Assembly (NCBI GenBank): GCA_019637195.1
Contig: JAHBWA010000082.1
Coordinates: forward strand, 1-37,967
Source: Labilithrix sp.
GTDB lineage: Bacteria > Myxococcota_A > Polyangia > Polyangiales > Polyangiaceae
Reading direction: 5' to 3'
Length of the DNA: 37,967 bases
The translations under genes were made by a program, and so were the position numbers. Positions 1-8,225 of the stretch are shown in pieces. The notes under the pieces were generated by a model that had not been told where the DNA came from, searched no databases, and saw nothing but the letters and a program-made list of their open reading frames with translations. Position 1 is the stretch's first letter. Each line of letters opens with the position of its first letter.

Positions 1-1
1 C

Positions 2-733
2 GCCAAGGCCGAGGGCGCGCCGCCGGACGCGCCCGCGCGCGGCGTCACCGCCGGACCGGCGGCGATCCCGCGCGCCGAGGTCCGGGGCGCGAAGGTCCAC
101 GCTCGGGACATCCTCGGCGCGTCGGCGCCGGACGTCGAGCTCGGGCCCACGCCGCCGATCGGCGCGTCGCGCATCGTCGAGCGCGACGAGATCGAGCGCG
201 CGTTCGCCGCGGCCGGCGTCACGCCGCCGAAGAAGATCCCGGCGGCGGTCCGCGTCTCGCGCAGGAGCCGCCGGCTGACCGCCGCGGAGGTCACGGACGC
301 GATCCGATCGGCGCTCGCCGGCGCGCGCCTGCCGCGCGGCGCCTCCCTCGCGAACGTGCGCGCCTCCGCCGTCGAGGTCCCCGCCGAGCTCCAGCGCGTG
401 ACGGTCGACTTCCCCGTCCTCCCGAGGCGCGCGGGAAAGGCCACCGCGCAGGCCACGGTCACCTTCCTCGACGAGGACGGCGCCGCGCTCCACAAGGTGC
501 TCACGCCGATCGAGCTCGTCCTGCCGCCCGACGCGGCCTTCGCCGAGATCCCCCGCGGCGCCCCGATCACCCTCGTCATCCGGCGCGGCCTCGTCGAGGT
601 CAGCGTCGCCGGCGTCGCGGCGGTCGACAGCGACGTCGGCGCGATCCTCCCGATCACCATCAAGCCGTCGGGGCGCGTCCTCCGCGGCCGCGCGATCGAC
701 AAGGACCACGCCGTCGCCCTGGAGGGCTCATGA
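2..733 (+). CDS. flgA: Flagellar P-ring assembly chaperone FlgA (5' end outside window)
   Basis: FlgA is a periplasmic chaperone that helps FlgI assemble into the flagellar P ring. The frame is open from base 2 with no stop, so the gene begins upstream and its N terminus and signal peptide are missing; about 243 codons are visible. The last 130 or so residues look like the SAF/ChapFlgA domain: a basic segment, then a region built on PRGAPITLVIRRGLVEVSVAG, and a conserved ending of the type SGRVLRGRAIDKDHAVALE. Its TGA stop overlaps the ATG of flgH in an ATGA arrangement, so the two are translationally coupled. The identification relies both on the C-terminal domain and on the immediately following flgH and flgI. 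The visible N-terminal part is Ala/Pro/Arg-rich and less diagnostic. Confidence 0.85.
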   Translation, partial: AKAEGAPPDAPARGVTAGPAAIPRAEVRGAKVHARDILGASAPDVELGPTPPIGASRIVERDEIERAFAAAGVTPPKKIPAAVRVSRRSRRLTAAEVTDAIRSALAGARLPRGASLANVRASAVEVPAELQRVTVDFPVLPRRAGKATAQATVTFLDEDGAALHKVLTPIELVLPPDAAFAEIPRGAPITLVIRRGLVEVSVAGVAAVDSDVGAILPITIKPSGRVLRGRAIDKDHAVALEGS

Positions 734-1464
734 CACCGCAGGCGCCCCGCAGGAGCACGCTCGGCCGCCTCGTCGCCGCCGGCGTCCTCCTCGCGTCGAT
801 GACCTCGCTCGCGGGCTGCGGCCCGCGCCACATCGCGCCGTTCAAGCCGCGCCACCGGGTCTACGAGCCCGGCCCCTACGCGCAGGACGCCGCCTCCGCC
901 AGGCCCGCCAACGGCTCGCTCTTCAGCGAGACGAGCGGCGGCTGGCTCGAGGACACGCGCGCGACCCGCGTGGGCGACTTCGTCGTCATCAAGATCGACG
1001 AGCAGGCGAACGCGAAGGGGGCGTCGACGACGAACCTGAAGCAAGAGAGCAGCGGGACCAGCGGCGCGAGCGCGCTCATGGGCTTCCTGCCCGCGCTCAA
1101 GAAGGCCTACCCGGAGATCGACCCGACGAAGCTCATGGAGTACGCGTCGAAGTCGGGCTTCGCGGGCGCCGGCGACACCGCGCGCGCCGGCGAGCTCAAA
1201 GGCAGCATCGCCGTGCGCGTGTCGCGCGAGATGCCGAACGGTGACCTGTTCCTCGAGGGCACGAAGGTCGTGCTCATCAACAACGAGGAGTATCACCTCT
1301 ACGTCTCGGGCCTCGTCCGCCGCGTCGACATCGAGAAGGACGACACGATCGCCTCGTCGCGCATCGCGGACGCGCAGATCGAGTTCACCGGGCGCGGCGA
1401 CATCGCCGACCAGCAGCGCAAGGGCTGGCTCGCCCGCCTCATCGAATCCGCCAACCCGTTCTGA
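730..1464 (+). CDS. flgH: Flagellar L-ring lipoprotein FlgH
   Basis: FlgH forms the outer-membrane L ring, the bushing through which the flagellar rod passes. The 244-residue product has a lipoprotein signal peptide ending in LAGC near residue 30, as expected for FlgH. After a Pro-rich linker comes the family core: SLFSETSGGWLEDTRA, then RVGDFVVIKIDEQANAKG, and a C-terminal block with EGTKVVLINNEEYHLYVSG and a predicted beta-rich end. The length is normal for the family (about 230 residues). It starts inside the flgA stop codon (ATGA) and is followed 17 bp later by flgI. An L ring implies a diderm envelope with an outer membrane. Confidence 0.96.
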   Translation: MTPQAPRRSTLGRLVAAGVLLASMTSLAGCGPRHIAPFKPRHRVYEPGPYAQDAASARPANGSLFSETSGGWLEDTRATRVGDFVVIKIDEQANAKGASTTNLKQESSGTSGASALMGFLPALKKAYPEIDPTKLMEYASKSGFAGAGDTARAGELKGSIAVRVSREMPNGDLFLEGTKVVLINNEEYHLYVSGLVRRVDIEKDDTIASSRIADAQIEFTGRGDIADQQRKGWLARLIESANPF

Positions 1465-1481
1465 GCCCTCAGGAGCCCTCC

Positions 1482-2591
1482 GTGCGTCGTCTCTCGCTCG
1501 TCTTCGCGCTCTTCACCGTGCTCGCGTGCCTCCTATCGCCGCGGGAGGCGCGGGCCGAGCGCCTCCGCGACCTCGTCGACGCCGGCGGCGCGCGCGACAA
1601 CCAGCTCGTCGGCTACGGGCTCGTCACCGGCCTGCCCGGCACGGGCGACGACGTCACCGTGCCGTTCACGGCGCAGTCGGTCCTCTCGATGCTCCGCCGC
1701 CTCGGCGTGCAGGTCGACTCGCCGCAGATCCGCCTCCGCAACGTCGCCGCCGTGATGGTGACGGCGAACCTCCACGCGTTCGCGAAGCAGGGCACCAAGC
1801 TCGACGTCACCGTCGCCTCCGTCGGCAACGCGCGCTCGCTCACCGGCGGGATGCTGGTCCAGACGGTCCTCAAGGGCGCCGACCAGAAGACGTACGCGGT
1901 GGCGCAGGGCAACCTCGTCCTCGGCGGGATCGACGCGCGCGGCCTGAGCGGCTCGAGCGTGAGGCAAGGCTCGCTCACCTCCGGACGCATCGCCGAGGGC
2001 GCGATCGTCGAGCGCGAGGTCGCCGCCAACATCCTCGAGGGCGGCGCGCTCCGGCTCGAGCTCCGGAACCCCGGCTTCACCGTCGCCTCGCGCATCGCCG
2101 AGGCCGTGAACCAGAAGTTCCCCGGCGCGGCGAGCGCGCTCGACGGCGGCGTCGTCAAGGTGAAGGTCCCGCCCGGCTTCGAGATGAAGCCCGTCGAGCT
2201 GATGGCCGCGATCGAAGACCTCGAGGTCATCCCCGTGCGACGGGCGCGCGTCGTCATCAACGAGCGCACCGGCACCATCGTCGCCGGCGGCGACGTCCGG
2301 CTGTCGCCCGCGGCGGTCGTCCACGGCAACCTCACGATCGTCGTGAAGGAGACGCCCGAAGCCTCGCAGCCGGTGGCGCCGTTCGGCGCAGGGAGCACCG
2401 CCGTCCTCCCGCGCTCGGACGTGAAGGCCGAGGATCCGAAGCCCACCGTCGGCTACATGAAGGAGGCGCCGACGCTCGCCGACGTGGCGCAGGCGCTGGG
2501 CGCGCTCGGCCTCGCCCCGCGCGAGCTCGCCGGCGTCCTCCAGGCGCTCCGCGGCGCCAACGTCCTCGAGGCGGAGCTCGTCATCCAATGA
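1482..2591 (+). CDS. flgI: Flagellar P-ring protein FlgI
   Basis: FlgI is the periplasmic P-ring subunit that surrounds the rod in the peptidoglycan layer. I chose the GTG at 1482 because an AGGAG at 1471-1475 sits 6 bp upstream and the first 25 residues form a Sec signal peptide ending near AREARA. The mature protein begins with ERLRDLVDAGGARDNQLVGY and continues with GLVTGLPGTGDD, both hallmark FlgI blocks. The C-terminal half contains RARVVINERTGTIVAGGDVR and ends with the typical ADVAQALGALG and LQALRGANVLEAELVIQ helices. At 369 residues it is full length. The stop overlaps the ATG of the next gene by 4 bases. Confidence 0.97.
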   Translation: MRRLSLVFALFTVLACLLSPREARAERLRDLVDAGGARDNQLVGYGLVTGLPGTGDDVTVPFTAQSVLSMLRRLGVQVDSPQIRLRNVAAVMVTANLHAFAKQGTKLDVTVASVGNARSLTGGMLVQTVLKGADQKTYAVAQGNLVLGGIDARGLSGSSVRQGSLTSGRIAEGAIVEREVAANILEGGALRLELRNPGFTVASRIAEAVNQKFPGAASALDGGVVKVKVPPGFEMKPVELMAAIEDLEVIPVRRARVVINERTGTIVAGGDVRLSPAAVVHGNLTIVVKETPEASQPVAPFGAGSTAVLPRSDVKAEDPKPTVGYMKEAPTLADVAQALGALGLAPRELAGVLQALRGANVLEAELVIQ

Positions 2592-2950
2592 GCTTCCGCA
2601 TCCAGGCCCCCGCGGCCGCTCCTGCCACGAGCGCCGCCGAGACCAAGGCGAAGGAGGACGCCGCCAAGGTCGGGCGCGACTTCGAGGCCATCCTCGTCCG
2701 GCAGATGCTCTCGTCCACCAAGGTCGCCGGCAAGGAGGGCGGCTACGCCGACATGGCGATCGAGTCGCTCGCCACGTCGATCAGCGCCGCGGGCGGGCTC
2801 GGCATGGGCCGCGCGATCGAGCAGGCGATCTCGGCGGCCCAGCGCGGCGCGGGCCCCGCCCCACATGTCGCACCGGGCCCCGAGGCGAAAAAAATGACCG
2901 GGGCCCCTCAAGTCCCGCCGGGGCCGGCCGTTCGAGAGGGTGGGGAATGA
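2588..2950 (+). CDS. flgJ: Rod-binding domain protein, FlgJ N-terminal type
   Basis: This 120-residue protein matches the rod-binding (rod cap) domain of FlgJ: residues 25-80 carry VGRDFEAILVRQMLSSTK and a Gly-rich segment AAGGLGMGRAIEQAI. In enterobacteria FlgJ also has a C-terminal muramidase domain; here the protein ends in a Pro/Gly-rich tail without it, as in many alpha- and deltaproteobacteria. A separate hydrolase would then be needed to open the peptidoglycan. The ATG at 2588 overlaps the flgI stop (ATGA). The same reading frame is open far upstream inside flgI, but that part is Arg-rich shadow sequence, so the coupled ATG is the supported start. Confidence 0.88.
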   Translation: MSFRIQAPAAAPATSAAETKAKEDAAKVGRDFEAILVRQMLSSTKVAGKEGGYADMAIESLATSISAAGGLGMGRAIEQAISAAQRGAGPAPHVAPGPEAKKMTGAPQVPPGPAVREGGE

Positions 2951-2954
2951 GACC

Positions 2955-3248
2955 ATGAGGATCACCGATCGCTACCTCGACCTGATGGACCGCACCGCCC
3001 CGGCCGCGGCCAAGCCCGTCGACAAGACCGAAAAGATCGACCCCGGCGCGAGCGCGGCGTCCGCCAAGGCCAAGCCGGCCGCCGGCGGCGCGCTCGAGGT
3101 CTCCGTCTCGGGCCGCGCCCAGGAGCTCGCCTCGCGCACGGCGCGCATCGACGAGCTCCGCGCGGCCATCAAGGACGGCAGCTTCCGCGTCGACTCCAAG
3201 CGCATCGCGGCGTCCCTCGTCGGCCTCGTCGGCGGAGACGAAGGATGA
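2955..3248 (+). CDS. flgM: Negative regulator of flagellin synthesis FlgM (anti-sigma-28)
   Basis: FlgM binds and inhibits the flagellar sigma factor FliA until it is exported through the completed hook. The product (97 residues) has a disordered Ala/Lys/Pro-rich N-terminal half and a C-terminal sigma-binding region: VSVSGRAQELASRTARIDEL followed by RAAIKDGSFRVDSKRIAASL, the standard FlgM pattern of two helices with an IKxGxxxVD turn. I chose ATG 2955 (MRITDRY) rather than an in-frame GTG at 2940, because 2940 lies within the end of flgJ and a purine-rich GGGGAATGAGA precedes 2955. Its stop overlaps the start of the next gene (ATGA). Its position directly before flgN and flgK matches FlgM in many genomes. 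It implies a fliA homologue elsewhere. Confidence 0.87.
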   Translation: MRITDRYLDLMDRTAPAAAKPVDKTEKIDPGASAASAKAKPAAGGALEVSVSGRAQELASRTARIDELRAAIKDGSFRVDSKRIAASLVGLVGGDEG

Positions 3249-3541
3249 CGGCCGACGAGCTCCTCTCCACGATGCGCGCCGCGCTCGAGGCGGAGCGCGA
3301 GGCGATCCGCCGGCTCGACGGCGCCGCCGTGACCGAGGCCGCCGCCGCCAAGGAGAAGATCCTCCTGGGTGTGCACGGCGCCCCCGCCTCCGAGCGCCCC
3401 GCCCTGGTCGCGGCGCTCAAAGAGCTGAAGATCGAGCTCCGGCGGAACCTGCTCCTCCTCGCGCACGCGCGCGACTACGTGCGCGAGGCGATCGAGCTCT
3501 GCCACCCGAGCGGTCGCGGTCGCCTCGAAGCGAAGCTCTGA
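3245..3541 (+). CDS. flgN: FlgN-like flagellar export chaperone (copy 1)
   Basis: FlgN chaperones the hook-filament junction proteins FlgK and FlgL to the export gate. This 98-residue, mostly helical protein has the family pattern: an N-terminal helix with LEAEREAIRRLDGAAVTEAA, a Lys-Glu turn, and a C-terminal amphipathic helix LKIELRRNLLLLAHARDYV containing the Arg-Asn pair typical of FlgN. It is shorter than enterobacterial FlgN (about 140 residues). It sits between flgM (ATGA overlap) and flgK (3 bp gap), exactly where flgN is expected. A clear paralog lies after flgL at 5836-6153. The function rests on weak sequence similarity plus strong context. Confidence 0.75.
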   Translation: MTADELLSTMRAALEAEREAIRRLDGAAVTEAAAAKEKILLGVHGAPASERPALVAALKELKIELRRNLLLLAHARDYVREAIELCHPSGRGRLEAKL

Positions 3542-3544
3542 GCC

Positions 3545-4900
3545 ATGAGCCTCATCAGCCTCCTCGGGACGGCGCGCGACGGCATCCTCGCGCAGAGCTC
3601 CGCGCTGATGACGACGGGCCAGAACGTCGCCAACGCCTCGACGCCCGGCTACGTGCGGCGACGCGCGGTGCTGGAGACGACGTTCGCCGGCGGCGTCCGG
3701 GTCGCCACGACGCAGCGCACCTTCGACCGCTTCGCGTTCGGCCACATGGTCGCGCAGCAGTCCAAGCTCTCCGCCGCCCACGCGCGCGGCAACGCGCTGA
3801 CCGAGATCGAGACCGCGATCGCGCCTCCGAACGGATCGGTCGGAGACCGCGCGATGGCGCTCGTCCAGTCGTTCAACGCGCTCGCCGCCTTCCCGACGGA
3901 TCCCTCGCTTCGGATGGACGTCATCGCCAAGACGCAGAACCTCGCCGCCACGATCTCCGGCACGGCCAAGACGCTCGAGGCCACCGCCGAGAGCCTCCTC
4001 GGCCGCTCGCGCGACGTGGTGAACGACCTCAACGCGACCCTCTCGACCATCGCCGACCTCAACAAACAGATCGCCACCGCGCTCGGCGCGGGCGGCGACC
4101 CGAGCGGTCTGCGCGATCAGCGCGATCTCGCCGTCCGTCAAGTCGGCGAGCGGATCGGAGCCAGCGCCGTCGAGGGCGCCGACGGTCGCGTGACCCTCTT
4201 CGCCGCCGGGACCGTGCTCGTCGAGGGCAACAGCTCCGCGCCGCTGTCGGTGGACCTCGACGCGAACGGCGCGATGCGCTTCTTCGCGACGGGGGCGACG
4301 AAGAGCGACATCACCTCGCGCATCGACACCGGCGTGCTCGGCGGGCTCCGCGAGGCGCGCGACGTCGACCTCGCGGCGACGCGCGACAAGCTCGACGCGT
4401 ACGCCTTCGACGTCGCCAACGCCTTCAACGCCGTGCACACGACCGGCTACGACTCGACCGGAGCCACGGGCCGGGCGCTGTTCGTCCCGCCGGCGGCGCA
4501 GAAGGGCGCCGCCGTGCTGCTCGAGGTCGAGCCGTCGCTCACCGGCCACCCCGAGCACGTCGCGGCGGCCGGCTCCGCCGCCGAGCTCCCGGGCGGCAAC
4601 GGCGTCGCCCTCCGGCTCGGCGACCTCGGGAGCGCCGCGGCGTTCGGCGGCTGGACGCTCGCCGATCGCTTCGCCGAGCTGGCGACCGACATCGGGCTCC
4701 GCAAGTCGAGCGCGAACGCCGAGACCCAGCTCCGGACCGACACGCTCGCCGTCGCCGAGCAGCTCGAGAGCAGCGCGAACGGCGTCTCGATCGACGAAGA
4801 GATGGTGGACCTCGCGCAGTACCAGCGCGCCTTCCAGGCCGCCTCCAAGGTCCTCCGCACGGCGGACGAGCTCATGCAGACGTTGTTGGAGTCCTTCTGA
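3545..4900 (+). CDS. flgK: Flagellar hook-associated protein 1, FlgK
   Basis: FlgK is the first hook-filament junction protein (HAP1). The N terminus has the conserved flagellar rod/hook signature NVANASTPGYVRRR at about residues 28-41, and the C terminus ends with SIDEEMVDLAQYQRAFQAAS and a heptad-rich tail ending in LMQTLLESF, both diagnostic of FlgK. These two ends form the coiled-coil D0 domain. At 451 residues it is shorter than the Salmonella protein (about 550), so the exposed central domains are reduced. It follows flgN with a 3 bp gap, and its TGA shares one base with the ATG of flgL. Secretion is by the flagellar type III apparatus, so no signal peptide is expected and none is seen. 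Confidence 0.95.
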   Translation: MSLISLLGTARDGILAQSSALMTTGQNVANASTPGYVRRRAVLETTFAGGVRVATTQRTFDRFAFGHMVAQQSKLSAAHARGNALTEIETAIAPPNGSVGDRAMALVQSFNALAAFPTDPSLRMDVIAKTQNLAATISGTAKTLEATAESLLGRSRDVVNDLNATLSTIADLNKQIATALGAGGDPSGLRDQRDLAVRQVGERIGASAVEGADGRVTLFAAGTVLVEGNSSAPLSVDLDANGAMRFFATGATKSDITSRIDTGVLGGLREARDVDLAATRDKLDAYAFDVANAFNAVHTTGYDSTGATGRALFVPPAAQKGAAVLLEVEPSLTGHPEHVAAAGSAAELPGGNGVALRLGDLGSAAAFGGWTLADRFAELATDIGLRKSSANAETQLRTDTLAVAEQLESSANGVSIDEEMVDLAQYQRAFQAASKVLRTADELMQTLLESF

Positions 4901-5775
4901 TGCGCGTCACGGATCGCTCGCGGGTCGGCATGATGGTGCTCGCGCAGGGCCGCGCGTCGAGCCGGCTCGATCAGGCGTCGCGCGTCGCCGTGAACGGCCA
5001 GCGCGTCACCAAGCCGTCGGACGATCCTGCCGCCTACGGCTCGATGATCCGCAAGAACTACGCCGTCGCGCTGCTCGATCAGCACTCGCAGATCGCCACC
5101 CGCGCGCAGGGCGAGCTCGAGATCGCGCAGACCGCGCTGACGGAGAGCGGCGACTTGCTGTCGCGCGCGCGGCAGGCGGCCATCGCCGGCGCCAACACGA
5201 CGGCCGACGCGCACGCGCGCAGCCTCCTCGGCGACGAGGTGAAGCTGATCCGCGATGCGCTATTGAACCTCGCGAACACGCGGTACGCCAACAAGTACCT
5301 CTTCGGCGGCACCCGGACGGACACTGCGCCGTTCGACCCCTCGACCGGCGCGTTCCTCGGCAACGATCAGACCGTCCGCGTCCCCGTGCTCGAGGGCGTC
5401 GCGACGCCCGCCAACGTCAGCGGGGCGACGACGTTCACGGCGGCCGGCGGTCGCGACGTCTTCGCCGACCTCGACGCGCTGGTGCAGGCGCTCTATTCGG
5501 ACGATCAAGCGGCCATCCGCGCGGCGATCGACCCGCTCGAGGCCGGGCACCGGCAGGTCGTGCGCGCGCAGGTCGAGGCGGGGTTCGGCGCCGAGCGCTT
5601 CCGCACCGCCGTCGACGTCATCGCCTCGACGCGAACGGCGATCGCCGAGCAGCTCCAGCAGGAGATCGAGGGCGACCCCGCCGCGCACATCACCGAGTTC
5701 ACGCTCGCGCGGACGGCGTACGAGCGGAGCGTCGCGGTGACGAAGCAGCTGCTCTCGATCGCGAGCTCGAGCTGA
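4900..5775 (+). CDS. flgL: Flagellar hook-associated protein 3, FlgL
   Basis: FlgL (HAP3) links FlgK to the filament and shares the flagellin-type D0/D1 ends. The 291-residue product has the flagellin N-terminal block RLDQASRVAVNGQRVTKPSD followed by DPAAYGSM, then the helix QGELEIAQTALTESGDLLSRA, and the FlgL-specific NTRYANKYLFGGTRTDTAPF near residue 130. The C terminus, TAYERSVAVTKQLLSI, is a coiled-coil D0 helix. It overlaps flgK by one base (TGATG), so the two are coupled. It is distinguished from flagellin by the YLFGG motif and by its place directly after flgK. Confidence 0.94.
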   Translation: MRVTDRSRVGMMVLAQGRASSRLDQASRVAVNGQRVTKPSDDPAAYGSMIRKNYAVALLDQHSQIATRAQGELEIAQTALTESGDLLSRARQAAIAGANTTADAHARSLLGDEVKLIRDALLNLANTRYANKYLFGGTRTDTAPFDPSTGAFLGNDQTVRVPVLEGVATPANVSGATTFTAAGGRDVFADLDALVQALYSDDQAAIRAAIDPLEAGHRQVVRAQVEAGFGAERFRTAVDVIASTRTAIAEQLQQEIEGDPAAHITEFTLARTAYERSVAVTKQLLSIASSS

Positions 5776-5835
5776 CGGACTGAAGTCCCGGCCCCGGCGG
5801 CCGTTTGATCTCGACACGATGGGAGATCGACGACG

Positions 5836-6153
5836 ATGACCGCCGACCAGCTCCTCTACAAGATGCGCGCCGTCCTCGCCGACGAGCGCGAAGGTATCCT
5901 GCGGTTCGACGCCGTGCTCGTCGCGCGCGCGAACGACGCCAAGGAGCTCGTCCTCCACGAGCTCCGGAAGACCCCCGCCGCGGAGCGCGCCCCGCTGCTC
6001 GCCGCGATCGAAGAGCTCCAGCCCGACCTCCGCTGCAATCAGATCCTGCTCGCGCACGCGCAGGCGTACCTGCAGGACATGCGCGAGGACGCCGCCGCGC
6101 GCGAGCGCCCGATCAGCAGCGTCGTCCCGCTCGTGCGGCGCAAGGCGGGCTGA
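5836..6153 (+). CDS. FlgN-like protein (copy 2)
   Basis: This 105-residue protein is a clear paralog of the FlgN-like protein at 3245-3541. Both begin MTADxLLxxMRA, continue with an xExEREGI-type helix, share PAAERAPLLAAIEELQPDLR against PASERPALVAALKELKIELR, and then RCNQILLAHAQAYLQDM against RRNLLLLAHARDYVREA. It is probably a second export chaperone, possibly dedicated to FlgL or to the filament cap while the other serves FlgK, but that split is inference. A 60-bp gap separates it from flgL. ATG 5836 is supported by the aligned starts of the two paralogs. Its stop codon lies inside the first unit of a tandem repeat. Confidence 0.72.
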   Translation: MTADQLLYKMRAVLADEREGILRFDAVLVARANDAKELVLHELRKTPAAERAPLLAAIEELQPDLRCNQILLAHAQAYLQDMREDAAARERPISSVVPLVRRKAG

Positions 6154-6255
6154 CGCGCCCGGCCGCGTCGACGTTCCCCGGCGCGTCTCTGGAGGGGCTG
6201 ACGCGCCCGGCCGCGTCGACGTTCCCCGGCGCGTCGCTCTGGAGGTCGACGCGCC
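6148..6255. repeat. Tandem 48/50-bp repeat with internal dyad at a convergent gene junction
   Basis: Copy 1 (6148-6195, 48 bp) and copy 2 (6196-6245, 50 bp) are identical except for a 2-bp insertion near 6235. A third, degenerate start of the unit follows at 6246-6255. Each copy contains GACGCGCC and its perfect inverse GGCGCGTC about 20 bp apart (6152-6187 and 6200-6235), so each can fold into a stem. The array lies between two convergent genes and includes the stop codon of the upstream one. It could act as a bidirectional terminator or be a small dispersed intergenic repeat. Confidence 0.85.
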
Positions 6256-6263
6256 CGCGCCGC

Positions 6264-7949
6264 TCAGTACGGCAGGCCCTTGAAGCCCTCGGGGGTCGTG
6301 CTGTCCGGCTTCGTCGCGGGAGCCGAGGTCCCGTGCGGGCGCGCGCCGCCGCTCGAGTGCGACAGCTTCACGTGCACCGGGGAGTCGCTCACCCGGACCG
6401 TCCGCGTCTCGGACTTGTACCCGGCACGCAAGATCACGAGCTTGTGCGCCTTCGACGGATCGCCCTTGAGCGTGAGGTCGCACGGGGTCGCCGAGCAGAT
6501 CTCCTTTCCGTCCACGCGCACGGAGGCGCCGGGCGGCTCGGTCGTGAGCTCGAGGGTCGCGAGTCGCGCGACCGGCGCCACGGCGGGCGTCGGCTCGGTC
6601 GCAGGCGCCGGCTCCGGCGCGGTCGGCGTCGTCGAGGCGCTGTCGGCCGTGATGACGGTCGCCGAGGACACGGACGCGGGCGATGACGCCGGCCTCGCCG
6701 GGGACGTGGCGGTGGGCTCCGGCCCGCTCCAGTGGAACGCGAGCATCCCGAGCCCGCCACCGAGCACGGCCGCGACGAGGACGCCGAACGGGATCCACAG
6801 CTTCGAGCGCGGCTGCGGGAGCGGCCCCGAGCCCGTGTCGTTCGACGGCGGCGCCCGGAGGATCCCCATCGAGTGCGAGCCGCTCGCCGCGGCCATCGCC
6901 GCCGGACCGCTCGCGAACACCGGCGGCGGCGGCGCGGAGTTGCCGCCCGGGGGCGTGTACTGCCCGCTGACGTTGACCGCCGCGATCTGGCCGGTGAGCG
7001 ATCCGCCGTGCGCCCGCCGGATCGCCTGCAGCAGCTGATCCATCGAGGCGACCCGCTGCTTCGGATCCTTCGCGATGCACGCCATCACGATCTCCTCGAA
7101 CGCCGGAGAGCAGACGAGGCTCGGGTTCACCGCGCGCATGGGCGGCGGCGGCTCGCCGACGTGCGCCATGAGGATGTTCACGCTGGTGGCGCGCTCGAAC
7201 GGGACCTTCCCCGCGAGCATTTCGTACATGATGATGCCGAGCGAGTAGATGTCCGTCCGCTCGTCGACGTGGCCGCCCTGGATCTGCTCCGGCGCCATGT
7301 ACTTCGGCGAGCCCATGAAGAGGCCCGTCTGCGTGAGCTGCTCCTCCGGCCGCTCGGAGAGGTGCTTGACGAGACCGAAGTCGAGTACCTTGACGAAGTC
7401 CTCCTCTTCCTCGCTCACCGGCGGCATCGCCCCCGACGCGTCGAGCGCGCGCGCGCTCGAGCGCGTGAGGAAGATGTTCGCCGGCTTCAGGTCACGGTGA
7501 ATGACCTCGAGCTTGTGGGCTTCGCGGAGCGCGCGGCAGATCTGCGAGGTGATCCGCCCGACGCGCAGCTCGTGCATGACGCCGGCCTCGCGGAGCGCCA
7601 TGTGGAGCGTCTGGCCTTCCAGATACTCCATCGCCATGAAGTAGATGTCGTCGTCCGTCTTGCCGTAGTCGAAGATCGTGACCGAGTTCGGGTGCGTGAT
7701 CTTCGACGTGATGCTCGCCTCGCGGAAGAAGCGGCGGTGGAACTCGGGATCGGCGTCCCCGTTGTAGTTGGGGTTCAGGACCTTGATCGCGCACTGCCGC
7801 CCGAGCGGCGCCTGCTCGGCGAGGTAGACCTTGCCCATGCCGCCGCGCGCGATGAGCGACGTGATCTTGAACCGGTCCGCGATCACGCGACCGATCAGGG
7901 GGTCCGGTGCCCCCGACTTCGTCGCCGTCGCCTGACCCTCGGTCATCAC
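6264..7949 (-). CDS. Hanks-type Ser/Thr protein kinase with transmembrane segment and C-terminal PEGA domain
   Basis: The 561-residue product is a membrane-anchored eukaryotic-type kinase. All catalytic motifs are present: Gly-rich loop IARGGMGKVYLA (about residue 33), CAIKVL lysine, catalytic loop VIHRDLKPANIFL, metal-binding VLDFGL, and YMAPEQ. It is therefore likely an active RD kinase. A Pro/Ala-rich linker leads to a single transmembrane helix (about 395-417, LWIPFGVLVAAVLGGGLGML). The exported C-terminal part is a Thr/Pro/Ala-rich stretch ending in a PEGA domain (ATLELTTEPPGASVRVDG and a conserved GYKSETRTV). PEGA domains are surface-exposed beta modules common in myxobacterial kinases. 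GTG 7949 has a GGAG 8 bp upstream; ATG 7946 is the alternative start. The target is unknown. It is convergent with the flagellar operon and divergent from the next gene. Confidence 0.95.
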   Translation of the reverse strand: MMTEGQATATKSGAPDPLIGRVIADRFKITSLIARGGMGKVYLAEQAPLGRQCAIKVLNPNYNGDADPEFHRRFFREASITSKITHPNSVTIFDYGKTDDDIYFMAMEYLEGQTLHMALREAGVMHELRVGRITSQICRALREAHKLEVIHRDLKPANIFLTRSSARALDASGAMPPVSEEEEDFVKVLDFGLVKHLSERPEEQLTQTGLFMGSPKYMAPEQIQGGHVDERTDIYSLGIIMYEMLAGKVPFERATSVNILMAHVGEPPPPMRAVNPSLVCSPAFEEIVMACIAKDPKQRVASMDQLLQAIRRAHGGSLTGQIAAVNVSGQYTPPGGNSAPPPPVFASGPAAMAAASGSHSMGILRAPPSNDTGSGPLPQPRSKLWIPFGVLVAAVLGGGLGMLAFHWSGPEPTATSPARPASSPASVSSATVITADSASTTPTAPEPAPATEPTPAVAPVARLATLELTTEPPGASVRVDGKEICSATPCDLTLKGDPSKAHKLVILRAGYKSETRTVRVSDSPVHVKLSHSSGGARPHGTSAPATKPDSTTPEGFKGLPY

Positions 7950-8225
7950 TCTCGGAGCTCCGGTTCTCGATTCGGCAAAGCGGGCGGAAATCTAAGAAAA
8001 ATAGGGCACGCCCGCGGGTAAGTGTGCCTGCCCGGCGGGGGGGTGTCAACGCGGCCTCCGCCCTGAAATGGGCGCGAGACGCATCGTCCTACTACGTACG
8101 CCGTGGGCGCAATTTCCTTGGGTTTGCCCGAAGATCGCGGGCGGCAGAGCCTGGCGCGAGAGCGCCGATTCCGTAGAAACGCGCGTTGTCCGGCCCCTCC
8201 GACTTCGGGTAGCGTTCCCGCCGTG

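Noticed and set aside
1241..2587. In-frame upstream extension of the rod-binding protein through flgI
   Set aside because: The extension is Arg/Ser shadow sequence; the ATG overlapping the flgI stop gives the proper FlgJ start.
2972..4558. Minus-strand frame of 528 codons opposite flgM, flgN and flgK
   Set aside because: Low-complexity Arg/Gly/Glu composition and no domain; the plus-strand flagellar genes explain the region.
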